Positions 1 through 10,100 of a stretch of 64,000 nucleotides of DNA are shown one piece after another. The notes under the pieces are model-generated. The model was not told the origin of the DNA. It ran no database searches and saw nothing but the letters and a program-made list of their open reading frames with translations. The translations under genes were made by a program, and so were the position numbers. The stretch comes from Nostoc piscinale CENA21 (GTDB taxonomy: Bacteria > Cyanobacteriota > Cyanobacteriia > Cyanobacteriales > Nostocaceae), in contig NZ_CP012036.1 in NCBI RefSeq assembly GCF_001298445.1, positions 4,886,158 through 4,950,157 on the forward strand. Reading direction: 5' to 3'. How positions within the stretch are numbered: the first letter of the stretch is position 1; every line of letters starts with the position of its first letter.

Positions 1-692
1 AGTTGGGAAGTATTGCAGCTGTACTGTGGTATTTCTGGGGAGATTTGACAAGAATTGCCACTGGCGCATTCAGAGCGATCGCCCAAAAAGATTATGCTGA
101 TTATGACTTGCGTTTATCTATCGGCATCGCCTTGGGAACCTTGCCAATTATCTTTTTTGGCTTGTTAATTAAAAGATTTATCCCAGATTATGATAATTCA
201 CCGATTAGAAGTATCGGCGCGATCGCGATCGCCTCGATAGTCATGTCTATATTATTGGGAATAGCAGAAAAACTCGGCAAACGAGAACGGGATTTTGAAC
301 AACTAACCATGAATGATGGGCTATTGATGGGTTTAGCCCAATCTTTGGCGTTAATTCCTGGAGTTTCTCGTTCTGGTTCTACTCTAACAGCCGGCTTATT
401 TATGACCTTACAACGGGAAACAGCCGCCAGATTTTCCTTTTTACTCGGCATTCCCGCCATTACCCTAGCCGGGTTAGTCGAATTAAAAGATGTTTTAGGA
501 GATATTAACAGTACTGGCATCGTACCGTTGATTGCGGGTGTAATTTCTGCCGCAATATTTTCTTATATATCCATTGCTGGCTTACTTCGCTTTCTCAAAA
601 CCAAAAGCACTTGGGTATTCATTTGGTATCGCCTCGCCTTTGGTATAGCTATTTTAGGTGCGATCAGTGCCGGAATTTTGAAAAATAGTTAA
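1..692 (+). CDS. uppP: Undecaprenyl-diphosphatase UppP/BacA, 5' end cut by window edge
   Basis: Integral membrane phosphatase that converts undecaprenyl diphosphate to the monophosphate lipid carrier for peptidoglycan and other envelope polymers. About 229 residues are visible, so roughly the first 40-60 residues of a normal 260-280 residue protein lie outside the window. The conserved PGVSRSGST motif, the likely phosphate-binding and catalytic loop, is present, as is the upstream E-x4-LTMNDGLLMG segment, among several hydrophobic helices. The frame is open to the first base, so the TTG at base 3 is not taken as the true start. The family call is secure; only the N-terminus is missing. Confidence 0.93.
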   Translation, partial: LGSIAAVLWYFWGDLTRIATGAFRAIAQKDYADYDLRLSIGIALGTLPIIFFGLLIKRFIPDYDNSPIRSIGAIAIASIVMSILLGIAEKLGKRERDFEQLTMNDGLLMGLAQSLALIPGVSRSGSTLTAGLFMTLQRETAARFSFLLGIPAITLAGLVELKDVLGDINSTGIVPLIAGVISAAIFSYISIAGLLRFLKTKSTWVFIWYRLAFGIAILGAISAGILKNS

Positions 693-796
693 TAGTCCAT
701 AGTAATGATGAGTGTTGACTCATGAGTAACATAGTCAATAGTCCAGAGTTGAGTGATGACTTTGGCTATTGACAATTGACCAATAACTAATGACGA

Positions 797-2122
797 ATGA
801 CTAACCTTCATCCAGCCAAAATTACCAAGGTGCTAACCGACTCCATCGCCGCCGAGATTGGCTTTGAGGTGGGGGATGCGATCGTTGCTATTAATGGTAC
901 ACGTCCCCGCGATTTAATTGACTATCAATTTCTCTGTGCAGATGAATTTTTAGAATTAGAAGTTTTAGATATTACTGGCAAAACCCATCATGTTGAAATT
1001 GAAAAAGACTACGACGATGATTTAGGGTTGGAATTTGAAACCGCTTTATTTGATGCTTTAATTCAGTGTAATAATCGCTGTCCGTTTTGCTTTATTGATC
1101 AGCAACCCCCAGGTAAACGCTCAAGCTTGTATTTCAAAGATGATGATTATCGCTTGAGCTTTTTGTATGGTTCTTACCTGACGTTAACCAATTTACCCGA
1201 ACGGGAATGGCAGCGAATTGAACAAATGCGCCTGTCACCCTTATTTGTGTCAGTTCACGCCACCGAACCAGATATTAGAATCCGCCTACTGAAAAATCAG
1301 CGTGCGGGACAAATTATGGAACAATTGCGGTGGTTCCAAGAAAGACGCTTGCAAATTCATGCTCAAGTTGTGGTTTGCCCAGGGATTAATGATGGACAAC
1401 ATCTGGAACAAACCCTCAAAGATTTAGCGTCCTTTTATACTGGTGATGTACCTACCGTGGCATCGGTGGCAGTCGTGCCGGTAGGTTTGACGCGGTTTCG
1501 CCCCCAAGAAGACGAACTGATACCTGTAACTAGAGAGAAAGCCCAAGAAGTTATTTTACAGGTGAGAGCGATCGCCAAACAATTTCGCCAAAAATGTGGC
1601 TCAAATGTTGTCTGGTTAGCCGATGAATGGTTTTTAATTGCTGGGGAAGAACTACCAACAGAAGCAGAATACGAAGACTATCCGCAAATTGATAACGGTG
1701 TCGGTTCAATTCAGTTATTTATCAAACAATTTGCATCTGCCGCGACGCAATTACTCCCAAGCCAAATTTCTCCACCCAGAAAATTTACTTGGGTAGTAGG
1801 TAACGCCGTCGAAAAAGCATTTCAACCGATATTGCAACACCTAAATTCTGTTGATGGTTTAGAAGTAAATATGATGGCTTTAGCCAGTGATTATTGGGGG
1901 CAAGCTATTAGTGTGACTGGCTTACTTACAGGTCATGATTTACTTTTGAATTTACAAAACAAAGATTTAGGTGATGGGATTTTGCTGCCAAATGTCATGC
2001 TTAAACATGGCGAATTAGTATTTTTAGATGATGTCAAAGTTGCAGACTTAGCGACAAAATTAAATACAAAAATCTTGCCAGTCGCGGGAGTGGAAGAATT
2101 AATTAATACTTGTATAGAATGA
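797..2122 (+). CDS. Radical-SAM-like Fe-S protein with PDZ and DUF512 domains (TIGR03279 family)
   Basis: A 441-residue soluble protein of a family found throughout cyanobacteria and annotated as a putative FeS-containing oxidoreductase. The N-terminal ~80 residues are PDZ-like (AAEIGFEVGDAIVAINGTRP). They are followed by a cysteine motif near residues 91-98 (CNNRCPFCFID) typical of the radical-SAM-like cluster site of DUF512 proteins, and the C-terminal half is the DUF512 domain. The biochemical reaction is unknown. The ATG at 797 follows a short gap holding repeated 'aatagtc' intergenic sequence. The gene is intact and of normal length. Family assignment is from recognised motifs; a redox or SAM chemistry is inferred. 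Confidence 0.88.
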   Translation: MTNLHPAKITKVLTDSIAAEIGFEVGDAIVAINGTRPRDLIDYQFLCADEFLELEVLDITGKTHHVEIEKDYDDDLGLEFETALFDALIQCNNRCPFCFIDQQPPGKRSSLYFKDDDYRLSFLYGSYLTLTNLPEREWQRIEQMRLSPLFVSVHATEPDIRIRLLKNQRAGQIMEQLRWFQERRLQIHAQVVVCPGINDGQHLEQTLKDLASFYTGDVPTVASVAVVPVGLTRFRPQEDELIPVTREKAQEVILQVRAIAKQFRQKCGSNVVWLADEWFLIAGEELPTEAEYEDYPQIDNGVGSIQLFIKQFASAATQLLPSQISPPRKFTWVVGNAVEKAFQPILQHLNSVDGLEVNMMALASDYWGQAISVTGLLTGHDLLLNLQNKDLGDGILLPNVMLKHGELVFLDDVKVADLATKLNTKILPVAGVEELINTCIE

Positions 2123-2384
2123 TTATTTGAGTAAAAGAGACAAGGGGGACAAGGATGAGAGTTGTTTATGAATCATGCGTAATTTTTTTCTTCTCTCTCT
2201 TCTCTCTTCTTCTTTGTGTCCTTTGCGCCCTTTGTAGTTCGTTAAAAACAGAATCTTGAATCCTGCTGCTAAACTCTCTTTGACAAATATAAAAACATCA
2301 GTTGTTTTTCGGAGGCATTTTATTGTTATGCTGAATGATAAATAATAAGTACTATCTAATACTAAATTAAAGTGAGGATTAAAA

Positions 2385-5084
2385 GTGGAGAATCAGGAAA
2401 CTGCAACCAAAGTCACCAAACGAGCCAGATTCTTCATTTTTAGTTTTAACTTTTTAATGATTAATTGTTTAACTAGTTTTAATATTTTATCAGTTAGGGC
2501 GGCAGATGCAGAACCTGTATTAAGTGTAGTCCAGAGTGCAGAAAATCAACAGCAATGGACAGGAATTACTAAACGCTTACAATCACTTGGGGTGAGGTAT
2601 TGCGTTATTCCCTTAGCACAAGTGAGAAGCAGTGCTGATTGGGGCGATCGCAAAGTATTATTTCTACCCAACGTCGAAACTTTAAACCCTGCCCAAGCGA
2701 TCGCTTTAGAATCCTGGGTGAGTAAAGGCGGTAAAGTTATCGCTAGTGGCCCAGTTGGTAGTTTATCAGCACCGGGAGTCCGACAGTTGTTGCGATCGCT
2801 CCTGGGGAGTTATTGGGGGTTTGGTTTAGATGAAACACAACAAATCAAACCAGCCACCACTAAACCACAACGATGGGCTAACCAAAAAGAACTATTTGGG
2901 CAAGTGCGTGGCGGTGTAATTATTCCTGAAGGTGGGGCTAGTCAAGCCACCGCCGTTTGGAACGCCCAAGATAATCCTGCCGCCGTTGTCAGTACAGAAT
3001 GGTCTACCTTACTTGGCTGGCGTTGGGGAACAGATGCGGCTTCGAGTTTTGAATTAGATAATGCTTGGTTAAAAGCTGCCATTGATCATCATATTACTGC
3101 CTCATCTTCAGGACAGCAAAAAATTCCTGGGGCTGACTCTCGCTGTGCGACGACCATTGAGACTGCCACCGCCAATATTCCGCCTGTTACGCCTGTAGTT
3201 CCTCAAGCACCATTCGTTCCCCGCGCCCCACGTCCATCATCCCCAGCCGAAGCCATTGACCAACTAGAACAAACAGTACATTGGAATGTCGAACCAAATT
3301 CCAATGCACCCATTGATGAAAAAGAAGCGATCGCTCTCCAGCAAGAATTAGAAAATTTAATTAGTCGGGTAGAAAGCGCCCATTTAGCCGCCTCAGTTCA
3401 GACAGCGAATCGGGATGAAGCTATCACCAGCAATCCCCAGTCCTTGAAAGAAGATGAAACCCGTGTCGCTTCCACCAGACCAGGATTATCTAGTCAGAGT
3501 AAAGAACAAGCCATTACCCAAGCGCGACTAGTCGCCAAAAATATTCCCCAACTCCTAGCCAATAAAAACTATGCCCTAGTCCGGCAACAGTGGTTAGCCA
3601 CCAGAACCAATTTATGGAAACATTTTCCCCTGAACCGACGATTAGCCCCCGCCGAAATCCGCGCTGTCTGGTTAGATAGGGGGACAATTGTCCGGGCTGG
3701 TGGTGAAAAGAAATTAGCCGAAATTTTTGACCGCTTGGCACAGTCAGGCATTAACACCGTTTTTTTTGAAACTGTCAACGCCAGTTATCCCATTTACCCT
3801 AGTAAAGTTGCACCCCAGCAAAACCCCCTGACTCGTGGCTGGAACCCCTTAGCCGTGGCGGTGAAATTAGCCCATGAACGTAAGATGGAATTACACGCCT
3901 GGGTGTGGACTTTTGCGGCTGGAAATCAACGCCACAACCAAGTCATTAATGTTCATCCCGATTATCCAGGGCCAGTCCTGGCAGCCCATCCCGATTGGGC
4001 AAACTACGACAACAAAGGCAACACTATTCCTCCTGGCCAAACCAAACCATTTTTTGATCCAGCTAACCCAGAACTGCGGCAATATCTCCTGAAATTGTTT
4101 GAGGAAATTGTCAGCGAATATCAAGTAGATGGTTTACAGCTAGATTACATTCGCTATCCCTTCCAAGATCCCTTTGCTGGTAGAAGTTATGGTTATGGCA
4201 AAGCTGCCAGAGCGCAATTTCAACAGTTGACTGGTGTTGATCCCTTGACGATTTCCCCCAGCCAAACCGAGTTATGGCAAAAGTGGACAGAATTTCGTAC
4301 CCAACAAGTTGATAGCTTTGTAGCTGATGTCTCCAAAATGCTGCGGCAAAAGCGCAAGGATTTAATTTTGTCTGTGGCTGTGTTTCCCTTACCAGAACGA
4401 GAACGGATTCAGAAACTCCAACAACATTGGGAAGTGTGGGCAAGGCGGGGCGATATAGATGTGATTGTCCCTATGACTTATGCTCAAGATACGGCCAGGT
4501 TCCAACGTCTTGCCCAACCTTGGATAGCCTCTAGTCAGTTGGGTTCAACTTTATTAGTACCAGGAATTCGTTTACTGTCGTTACCGAATTTAGCTGCCTT
4601 TGACCAATTACAACTGATTCGAGATTTACCCGCCAGTGGTTATGCCTTATTTGCGGCTGAGAATTTTAATCATGATTTACAAAAAATCTTGAATAGTACT
4701 CAAGGTCAAGTGCTATCTGTGGCTGATGAACCAATTCCCCTACGCCAACCTTTTGAAACTGCCGTCGTGCGTTATGGATTGTTAAAACGCGAATGGCAGT
4801 TGGTCATTCAAAACGAGCAAATCTCTTTCCCAGCCATCAATATTGCTGATTTTAATAATCAAATGGAAGTAGTCGAAAAAGCTTTAACTCAATTAGCGGC
4901 TGCACCTTCTCCCGCTAAACTACTCACAGCCAAAGCTTCTTTAACTCGCTTCCAGACGCAATTTCGGATTTGGATGAGAGAAGCAGCAACTAATAACCCT
5001 TATCAAGTCAAAGTTTGGGAAAATCGCCTAGCCACGATTGAAAGATTATTGCGTTATGGCGAGAGGCGATCGCAACTACGGTAG
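2385..5084 (+). CDS. Exported GH10-like glycoside hydrolase (GHL10/DUF187 family)
   Basis: An 899-residue protein with an N-terminal hydrophobic segment (residues ~17-37, ending VRAADA), which looks like a signal peptide or anchor. Residues ~45-150 resemble a Rossmann/GATase-like domain (KVLFLPNVETL, GGKVIASGPVG). A Pro/Ala-rich, low-complexity linker lies around residues 260-290. The GHL10 domain starts near residue 420 (EIRAVWLDRG) and contains the barrel signatures GINTVFFETVNASYPIYPS, ELHAWVWTFAAGN and VDGLQLDYIRYP. A polysaccharide or peptidoglycan-side-chain substrate in the envelope is likely for this family, but the exact sugar is unknown. The start is GTG at 2385; codon 26 is an ATG that would truncate the signal sequence, so GTG is preferred. 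Confidence 0.85.
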   Translation: MENQETATKVTKRARFFIFSFNFLMINCLTSFNILSVRAADAEPVLSVVQSAENQQQWTGITKRLQSLGVRYCVIPLAQVRSSADWGDRKVLFLPNVETLNPAQAIALESWVSKGGKVIASGPVGSLSAPGVRQLLRSLLGSYWGFGLDETQQIKPATTKPQRWANQKELFGQVRGGVIIPEGGASQATAVWNAQDNPAAVVSTEWSTLLGWRWGTDAASSFELDNAWLKAAIDHHITASSSGQQKIPGADSRCATTIETATANIPPVTPVVPQAPFVPRAPRPSSPAEAIDQLEQTVHWNVEPNSNAPIDEKEAIALQQELENLISRVESAHLAASVQTANRDEAITSNPQSLKEDETRVASTRPGLSSQSKEQAITQARLVAKNIPQLLANKNYALVRQQWLATRTNLWKHFPLNRRLAPAEIRAVWLDRGTIVRAGGEKKLAEIFDRLAQSGINTVFFETVNASYPIYPSKVAPQQNPLTRGWNPLAVAVKLAHERKMELHAWVWTFAAGNQRHNQVINVHPDYPGPVLAAHPDWANYDNKGNTIPPGQTKPFFDPANPELRQYLLKLFEEIVSEYQVDGLQLDYIRYPFQDPFAGRSYGYGKAARAQFQQLTGVDPLTISPSQTELWQKWTEFRTQQVDSFVADVSKMLRQKRKDLILSVAVFPLPERERIQKLQQHWEVWARRGDIDVIVPMTYAQDTARFQRLAQPWIASSQLGSTLLVPGIRLLSLPNLAAFDQLQLIRDLPASGYALFAAENFNHDLQKILNSTQGQVLSVADEPIPLRQPFETAVVRYGLLKREWQLVIQNEQISFPAINIADFNNQMEVVEKALTQLAAAPSPAKLLTAKASLTRFQTQFRIWMREAATNNPYQVKVWENRLATIERLLRYGERRSQLR

Positions 5085-5387
5085 AGGAGATAAGGGAGAC
5101 AAGGGAGAAGAATTAAGCAGGACTAATGACTATAGCCGTCCGAAATGAGAGCCAAACAAATCTGTTCCCTGTTCCCTGTTCCTTTTCTTGACGAATAAAT
5201 TTATAAACCAAATCGAATTGCTATATTAACCATTCTTTATATTTTGAGTTCTTCATCTAAAATTTACATTATACTTACAGTATTTTTCATTAGGATAATA
5301 TTATTAATTTACCCGCCTAATCCCAGAACATACGGGGATATATAAGTTGAGATAACTATTCGTTGATGATAGCTATCGTGATTATCT

Positions 5388-8300
5388 ATGTATACTCAAG
5401 AACAACATCTCTGGCTACAAAGCTTAGAGGCTGCAATTGACTTTTCGCCACTAACGGTTCAGCCGGAAGCAACAGTATCAGAGGTAATCTCGCTGATGGC
5501 AAAGTGTGGAGTGGATGTTTTGGTAGTTTCAGTTTCGCAAGTTATAGGATGGCTGACCGCGCAAGATGTGGTGAAAATTTTAGCCGCAAATATTGACTGT
5601 CAAACTACTAAAATTACTGAGGTGATGCAATCTCCAGTAATTACACTGAAAATCTCTGAATTTCAGGATATTACCGTAGTATTATCACTGTTACGTCAGC
5701 ATCAGTTAAATATTTTGCCCATTCTTGATACAGCAGGTCAACTAATTGGGACAGTTACCCCTAAAAGTATTTGTCAAGTACTAGAAAAATCAACTCAAAG
5801 CACCGCCGAAGCAGAAAGACTGCGTTTACTAGAGTCAGCAGTAGTCAATGCCAACGATTCAATTTTAATTACAGCTGCTCACATCACTAACGGCCAAGTA
5901 GAACCAAGGATAGTTTATGCCAACAGAGCATTTACACAGATGACGGGCTATACCCTAGAAGAAGTCATCGGCAAAACACCGCGATTTTCACATGGCGAAC
6001 AAACTAGTCGTACCGAAATGAATCGACTGTTTGCATCTGTGCAAGCGGGTTTGCCCATTAGAACCGAGTTACTTAGCTATCGCAAGGATGGCTCAACTTA
6101 TTGGGTGGACATGAACCTAGTGCCGATCAAAGATGATCAAGAACGAGTGACGCACTTTGTGGCTATCCACCGCAACATTACAGAGCGCAAATTGACAGAA
6201 GCCGCATTACAGTGGAACGAAGAATTATTTCGCCAATTAACCGAAAATCTCCCCCAAGCTTTTTATGTCTGGGATGCAAATCAACAAAAATTGCTTTATG
6301 TTAGCCCAGCTTACGAAAAAATTTGGGGCAGAAGTTGCGATCGCCTCATTGAAGATCCCCAATCATATTTTGCCGCCATTGATGCTCCAGACCGCGATCG
6401 CGTGATCGCAGCGTTTCAAAACTTATTCACTGGTCAAGATTTCTCGGAACGATATCAAATTCTGCGCCCTGATGGTGAACAATGCTGGATTTCTAGCAAA
6501 ATTTTTCCCCTCAAAAATGATTATGGACAAATTTATCGCTTCATCGCTATAGATGTAGATGTGACTGAACGCATTAAAGCAGAAGCCGCCATGCACGAAA
6601 GCGAAAGAAGATTCCGGGCAATTTTCAATGGCACATTTCAATTTTCTGGCTTACTCACCCCAGAAGGCAACTTACTCGAAGCCAACCAGACATTATTGGA
6701 TTTTGGTGGACTGCAAGCATCAGATGTAGTCGGTCAATTGTTTTGGGAAACTCCCTGGTGGCAGAGTTCGCCTACTATTCCACAGCAATTAAAACAAGCA
6801 ATTGCGATCGCCGCTAGAGGCGAATTTATCCGTTACGAAGTAGATATTTTAGGTGCTAACCAAACAGTCCGCACCATAGATTTCTCCCTGAAACCCCTCA
6901 AAGATGAAACAGGCAAAATCTTATTGCTAATTAGCGAAGGACGAGACATCACCGAACTCAAACAAACACAAGCCGCCCTCAAACAAGCCAACCAAGAATT
7001 AGAACAGCGCGTTACCGAACGCACCACAGCCCTACAGCAAGCAAATCAGCAATTATTAACCGAAATTGCCGAACGTCAAATTATCGAAGCGCAATTACGG
7101 CAGTCTCAAACCATGTTGCAATTAGTCATGGATGCCATTCCCCAAGGTATTCTGTGGAAAGATTGCAATTCTGTGGTTTTGGGTTGTAATCGGAATTTTG
7201 CCAAACTTGTAGGTGTGGAAAAACCAGAAGATATTATTGGCAAAACTGGACATGATTTTCTGGCAAGTAAATCAGAAGCAGACTTTCACTATGAATGCGA
7301 TGTCAGAGTGATGGCGACAAATCAACCAGAACATCATCTGATTTCACCCCTCCGACTCTTAAATGGCAAACAAAGTTGGTTAAAAATTAGTAAAATCCCT
7401 ATCCATGACCCTACAGGTAATGTAGTTGGTCTTTTGGGGACAGTGGAAGATATCACTGAACGTCAACAAGCACAGGCAGATTTAAAAATCAGTGAAGAAC
7501 GCTTTCGGAACTTGGTTGAATCTAGCTACGATGTCATCTGGGAAGTGGATCTCAACTGTGTTTATACTTATGTCAGTCCCAAAATTCAACACATTTTGGG
7601 TTACGAACCAGAAGCAGTTTTAGGTAAAACACCCCTAGATTTCATGCCAGCAGAATTGCATGAAACCCTAGCCCCCGGTTTTGCAGCAATTTTTGCCTCA
7701 CCACAACCGTTTAAATGTTTAGAAAACATTCAAGTTCATCAAGATGGACATTTAGTTTGGTTAGAAACCAGTGGCGTGCCGGTCTTTGATGCAGATGGTA
7801 AATTAGTTGGCTATCGTGGCACAAATCGAGATATTACCGAACGTAAACAAGCTGAAACCGTATTAAAAGCAACTCAACAGCAACTCCAGGCAATTTTAGA
7901 TCACTCAGCTGCGGCAATTTATATCTTTGATACCAACCATCGATTTATGTTGGTGAATCGTTATATAGAACAACTACTTAATATCACCCCAGAGCAAATT
8001 GTTGGTAAAAGTGTTTATGATTTGTGGCCACCAGAAATTGCCGATGGGTTTGCGAAGAATAACCTCCAGGTAATGACTCATGGTTTGCCCATCCAAGTAG
8101 AAGAATCTGTCCCCTTAGAAGATGGGTTACGCACCTACTTTTCCGTGAAGTTTCCCTTAAAAGATGCTGATGGGGTTCCTTACGCTGTTTGTGGTTTATC
8201 TACAGATATTACACAACGCAAATTGGCGGAGGAATCTTTAACTCGCTTTCAAAAAGCCATCGAAAGTACTAGTGATGCTGTGTGTATGTCGGATATTACA

Positions 8301-10100
8301 GGTCACATCACTTACATTAATTCGGGATTTACGGAAATATACGGTTACACCTTAGAAGAATATCAAGCATCTGGCGGAGCAACTAGTATTTTCAAGTATC
8401 CACAAGAGTTAACTCAAGTATTAACTGCGATCGCCAATGGAGAGTCATGGCGTGGTGAAGTGACAATGCAAACTCACCGTGGGCGGCTATTACAAGTTTA
8501 TCTCCGAGCTAACGCCATTAAAGATGCCACGGGGAAAATTGCCGGATTGGTTGCTATCCATACGGATATTACACCGCGCAAACAAGCCGAAGAAGGATTA
8601 AGACTCCGTGATCGGGCGATCGCTGCCAGTAGTAATGGTATTATCATTGCCGATGCCAGCATTCCCAACGGCCCAATTATTTACGTTAATCCCGCGTTTG
8701 AACGGATGACCGGCTACACTGCATCTGAAGTCATTGGGACAAGTTTTGGCTTATTCCAACGCGCAGATATGGAACAATCTGGTTTAAAAGAACTCAAAGC
8801 TGCCATGCAAGCTGGTCGAGCTTGTACTGTCGTGCTACGGAACTATCGCAAAGATGGCAGTCTGTGGTGGAATGAACTGAATATATCTCCTGTCTACGAC
8901 GCTGATGGGGTACTCACCCATTACATCGGCATTCAAACAGATATTACTGAACGCAAACAAACAGAAACAGCTTTACTAGTCAGTCAACAGCGACTGCAAT
9001 ACTTACTCTCATCCAGCCCGGCGGTAATTTACACCAGCAAAGCCGCCGCGAATTTTGGCCCTACCTTTGTCAGCAACAATATTAGTTCCATTACTGGTTA
9101 TCAACCACAGGATTTCACAGAAGACCCTAACTTTTGGTCGAACCATATCCACTCCGAAGATGTGAAGAATGTTCTTGCCGAACTCAATAAAATTTTGCAG
9201 CAAGAACATTACAGCTTAGAATATCGTTTTCGCCACAAAAATGGCACTTACCGTTGGGTATCTGACCAAGGTAAACTCGTCCGGGATGATGCGGGTAACC
9301 CAGTGGAAATGGTGGGTTATTTGGCAGACATCACAAAACGCAAGCAATTAGAACAGGAACTCAGAGTCGCCCTAGAGAAAGAAAAAGAACTGAATGAACT
9401 GAAATCTCGGTTTGTTTCTATGACTTCTCACGAATTTCGCACACCTTTGAGTACAATTTTGTCGTCTGCTGAATTACTGGAACATTATCGTCATAAATGG
9501 ACAGAAGAAAAACAAATTACTCATCTGCATCGCATTCAAGCCGCAGTGAACCGCATCAATGAAATGTTGAACGATGTTTTAGTGATTGGTAAGGCAGAAG
9601 CTGGAAAAATAGAATACACGCCTACGACTTTTGATTTAGTAGCCTACTGTGATCACGTCATTGAAGAAGCACAACTCAATCAAAACAATCGCTGTTTGAT
9701 TGCGTTTACGAGTCAATATCCTGTCATATCATGCTGTATGGATGAAAAATTACTCGGACATATTCTTCATAATTTACTCTCAAATGCAATTAAATATTCT
9801 CCAGAGAAGAGTACTGTTAAATTAAACCTAACTTGTACAGATGCACAAGTAATCTTAGAAATTCAAGACCGAGGGATTGGGATTCCTCCCGAAGACTTAC
9901 CACATTTGTTTGAGTCTTTTCATCGTGCTAAAAATGTCGGCAATATTCTCGGAACTGGGTTAGGACTGGCAATTGTCAAGAAGTGTGTTGATATACATCA
10001 AGGTCAAATTGCTGTAACTAGTTCCTTGGGAGTAGGTACTACCTTTACTGTCACTCTGCCATTAAATCACACAATACAAATTGAGGAAAAAGATGATTAA
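5388..10100 (+). CDS. CBS-domain and multi-PAS sensor histidine kinase
   Basis: A 1570-residue cytoplasmic sensor kinase with no clear membrane helices. Two CBS motifs occupy residues ~20-140. About nine PAS/PAC repeats follow, each ending in the recurrent D-I-T-E-R-K signature (residues ~145-1335), with a coiled coil near 525-575 (TQAALKQANQELEQRV). The kinase core has the H-box SHEFRTPLS near 1350, N-box LLSNAIKYSPE, and G-boxes DRGIGIPPED and GTGLGLAIV. No receiver domain is attached; the partner is almost certainly the REC-EAL protein whose start overlaps this stop in ATGATTAA. Several PAS motifs (FAKLVG, FTQMTGYT) may bind haem, flavin or other ligands, but none can be assigned. Confidence 0.93.
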   Translation: MYTQEQHLWLQSLEAAIDFSPLTVQPEATVSEVISLMAKCGVDVLVVSVSQVIGWLTAQDVVKILAANIDCQTTKITEVMQSPVITLKISEFQDITVVLSLLRQHQLNILPILDTAGQLIGTVTPKSICQVLEKSTQSTAEAERLRLLESAVVNANDSILITAAHITNGQVEPRIVYANRAFTQMTGYTLEEVIGKTPRFSHGEQTSRTEMNRLFASVQAGLPIRTELLSYRKDGSTYWVDMNLVPIKDDQERVTHFVAIHRNITERKLTEAALQWNEELFRQLTENLPQAFYVWDANQQKLLYVSPAYEKIWGRSCDRLIEDPQSYFAAIDAPDRDRVIAAFQNLFTGQDFSERYQILRPDGEQCWISSKIFPLKNDYGQIYRFIAIDVDVTERIKAEAAMHESERRFRAIFNGTFQFSGLLTPEGNLLEANQTLLDFGGLQASDVVGQLFWETPWWQSSPTIPQQLKQAIAIAARGEFIRYEVDILGANQTVRTIDFSLKPLKDETGKILLLISEGRDITELKQTQAALKQANQELEQRVTERTTALQQANQQLLTEIAERQIIEAQLRQSQTMLQLVMDAIPQGILWKDCNSVVLGCNRNFAKLVGVEKPEDIIGKTGHDFLASKSEADFHYECDVRVMATNQPEHHLISPLRLLNGKQSWLKISKIPIHDPTGNVVGLLGTVEDITERQQAQADLKISEERFRNLVESSYDVIWEVDLNCVYTYVSPKIQHILGYEPEAVLGKTPLDFMPAELHETLAPGFAAIFASPQPFKCLENIQVHQDGHLVWLETSGVPVFDADGKLVGYRGTNRDITERKQAETVLKATQQQLQAILDHSAAAIYIFDTNHRFMLVNRYIEQLLNITPEQIVGKSVYDLWPPEIADGFAKNNLQVMTHGLPIQVEESVPLEDGLRTYFSVKFPLKDADGVPYAVCGLSTDITQRKLAEESLTRFQKAIESTSDAVCMSDITGHITYINSGFTEIYGYTLEEYQASGGATSIFKYPQELTQVLTAIANGESWRGEVTMQTHRGRLLQVYLRANAIKDATGKIAGLVAIHTDITPRKQAEEGLRLRDRAIAASSNGIIIADASIPNGPIIYVNPAFERMTGYTASEVIGTSFGLFQRADMEQSGLKELKAAMQAGRACTVVLRNYRKDGSLWWNELNISPVYDADGVLTHYIGIQTDITERKQTETALLVSQQRLQYLLSSSPAVIYTSKAAANFGPTFVSNNISSITGYQPQDFTEDPNFWSNHIHSEDVKNVLAELNKILQQEHYSLEYRFRHKNGTYRWVSDQGKLVRDDAGNPVEMVGYLADITKRKQLEQELRVALEKEKELNELKSRFVSMTSHEFRTPLSTILSSAELLEHYRHKWTEEKQITHLHRIQAAVNRINEMLNDVLVIGKAEAGKIEYTPTTFDLVAYCDHVIEEAQLNQNNRCLIAFTSQYPVISCCMDEKLLGHILHNLLSNAIKYSPEKSTVKLNLTCTDAQVILEIQDRGIGIPPEDLPHLFESFHRAKNVGNILGTGLGLAIVKKCVDIHQGQIAVTSSLGVGTTFTVTLPLNHTIQIEEKDD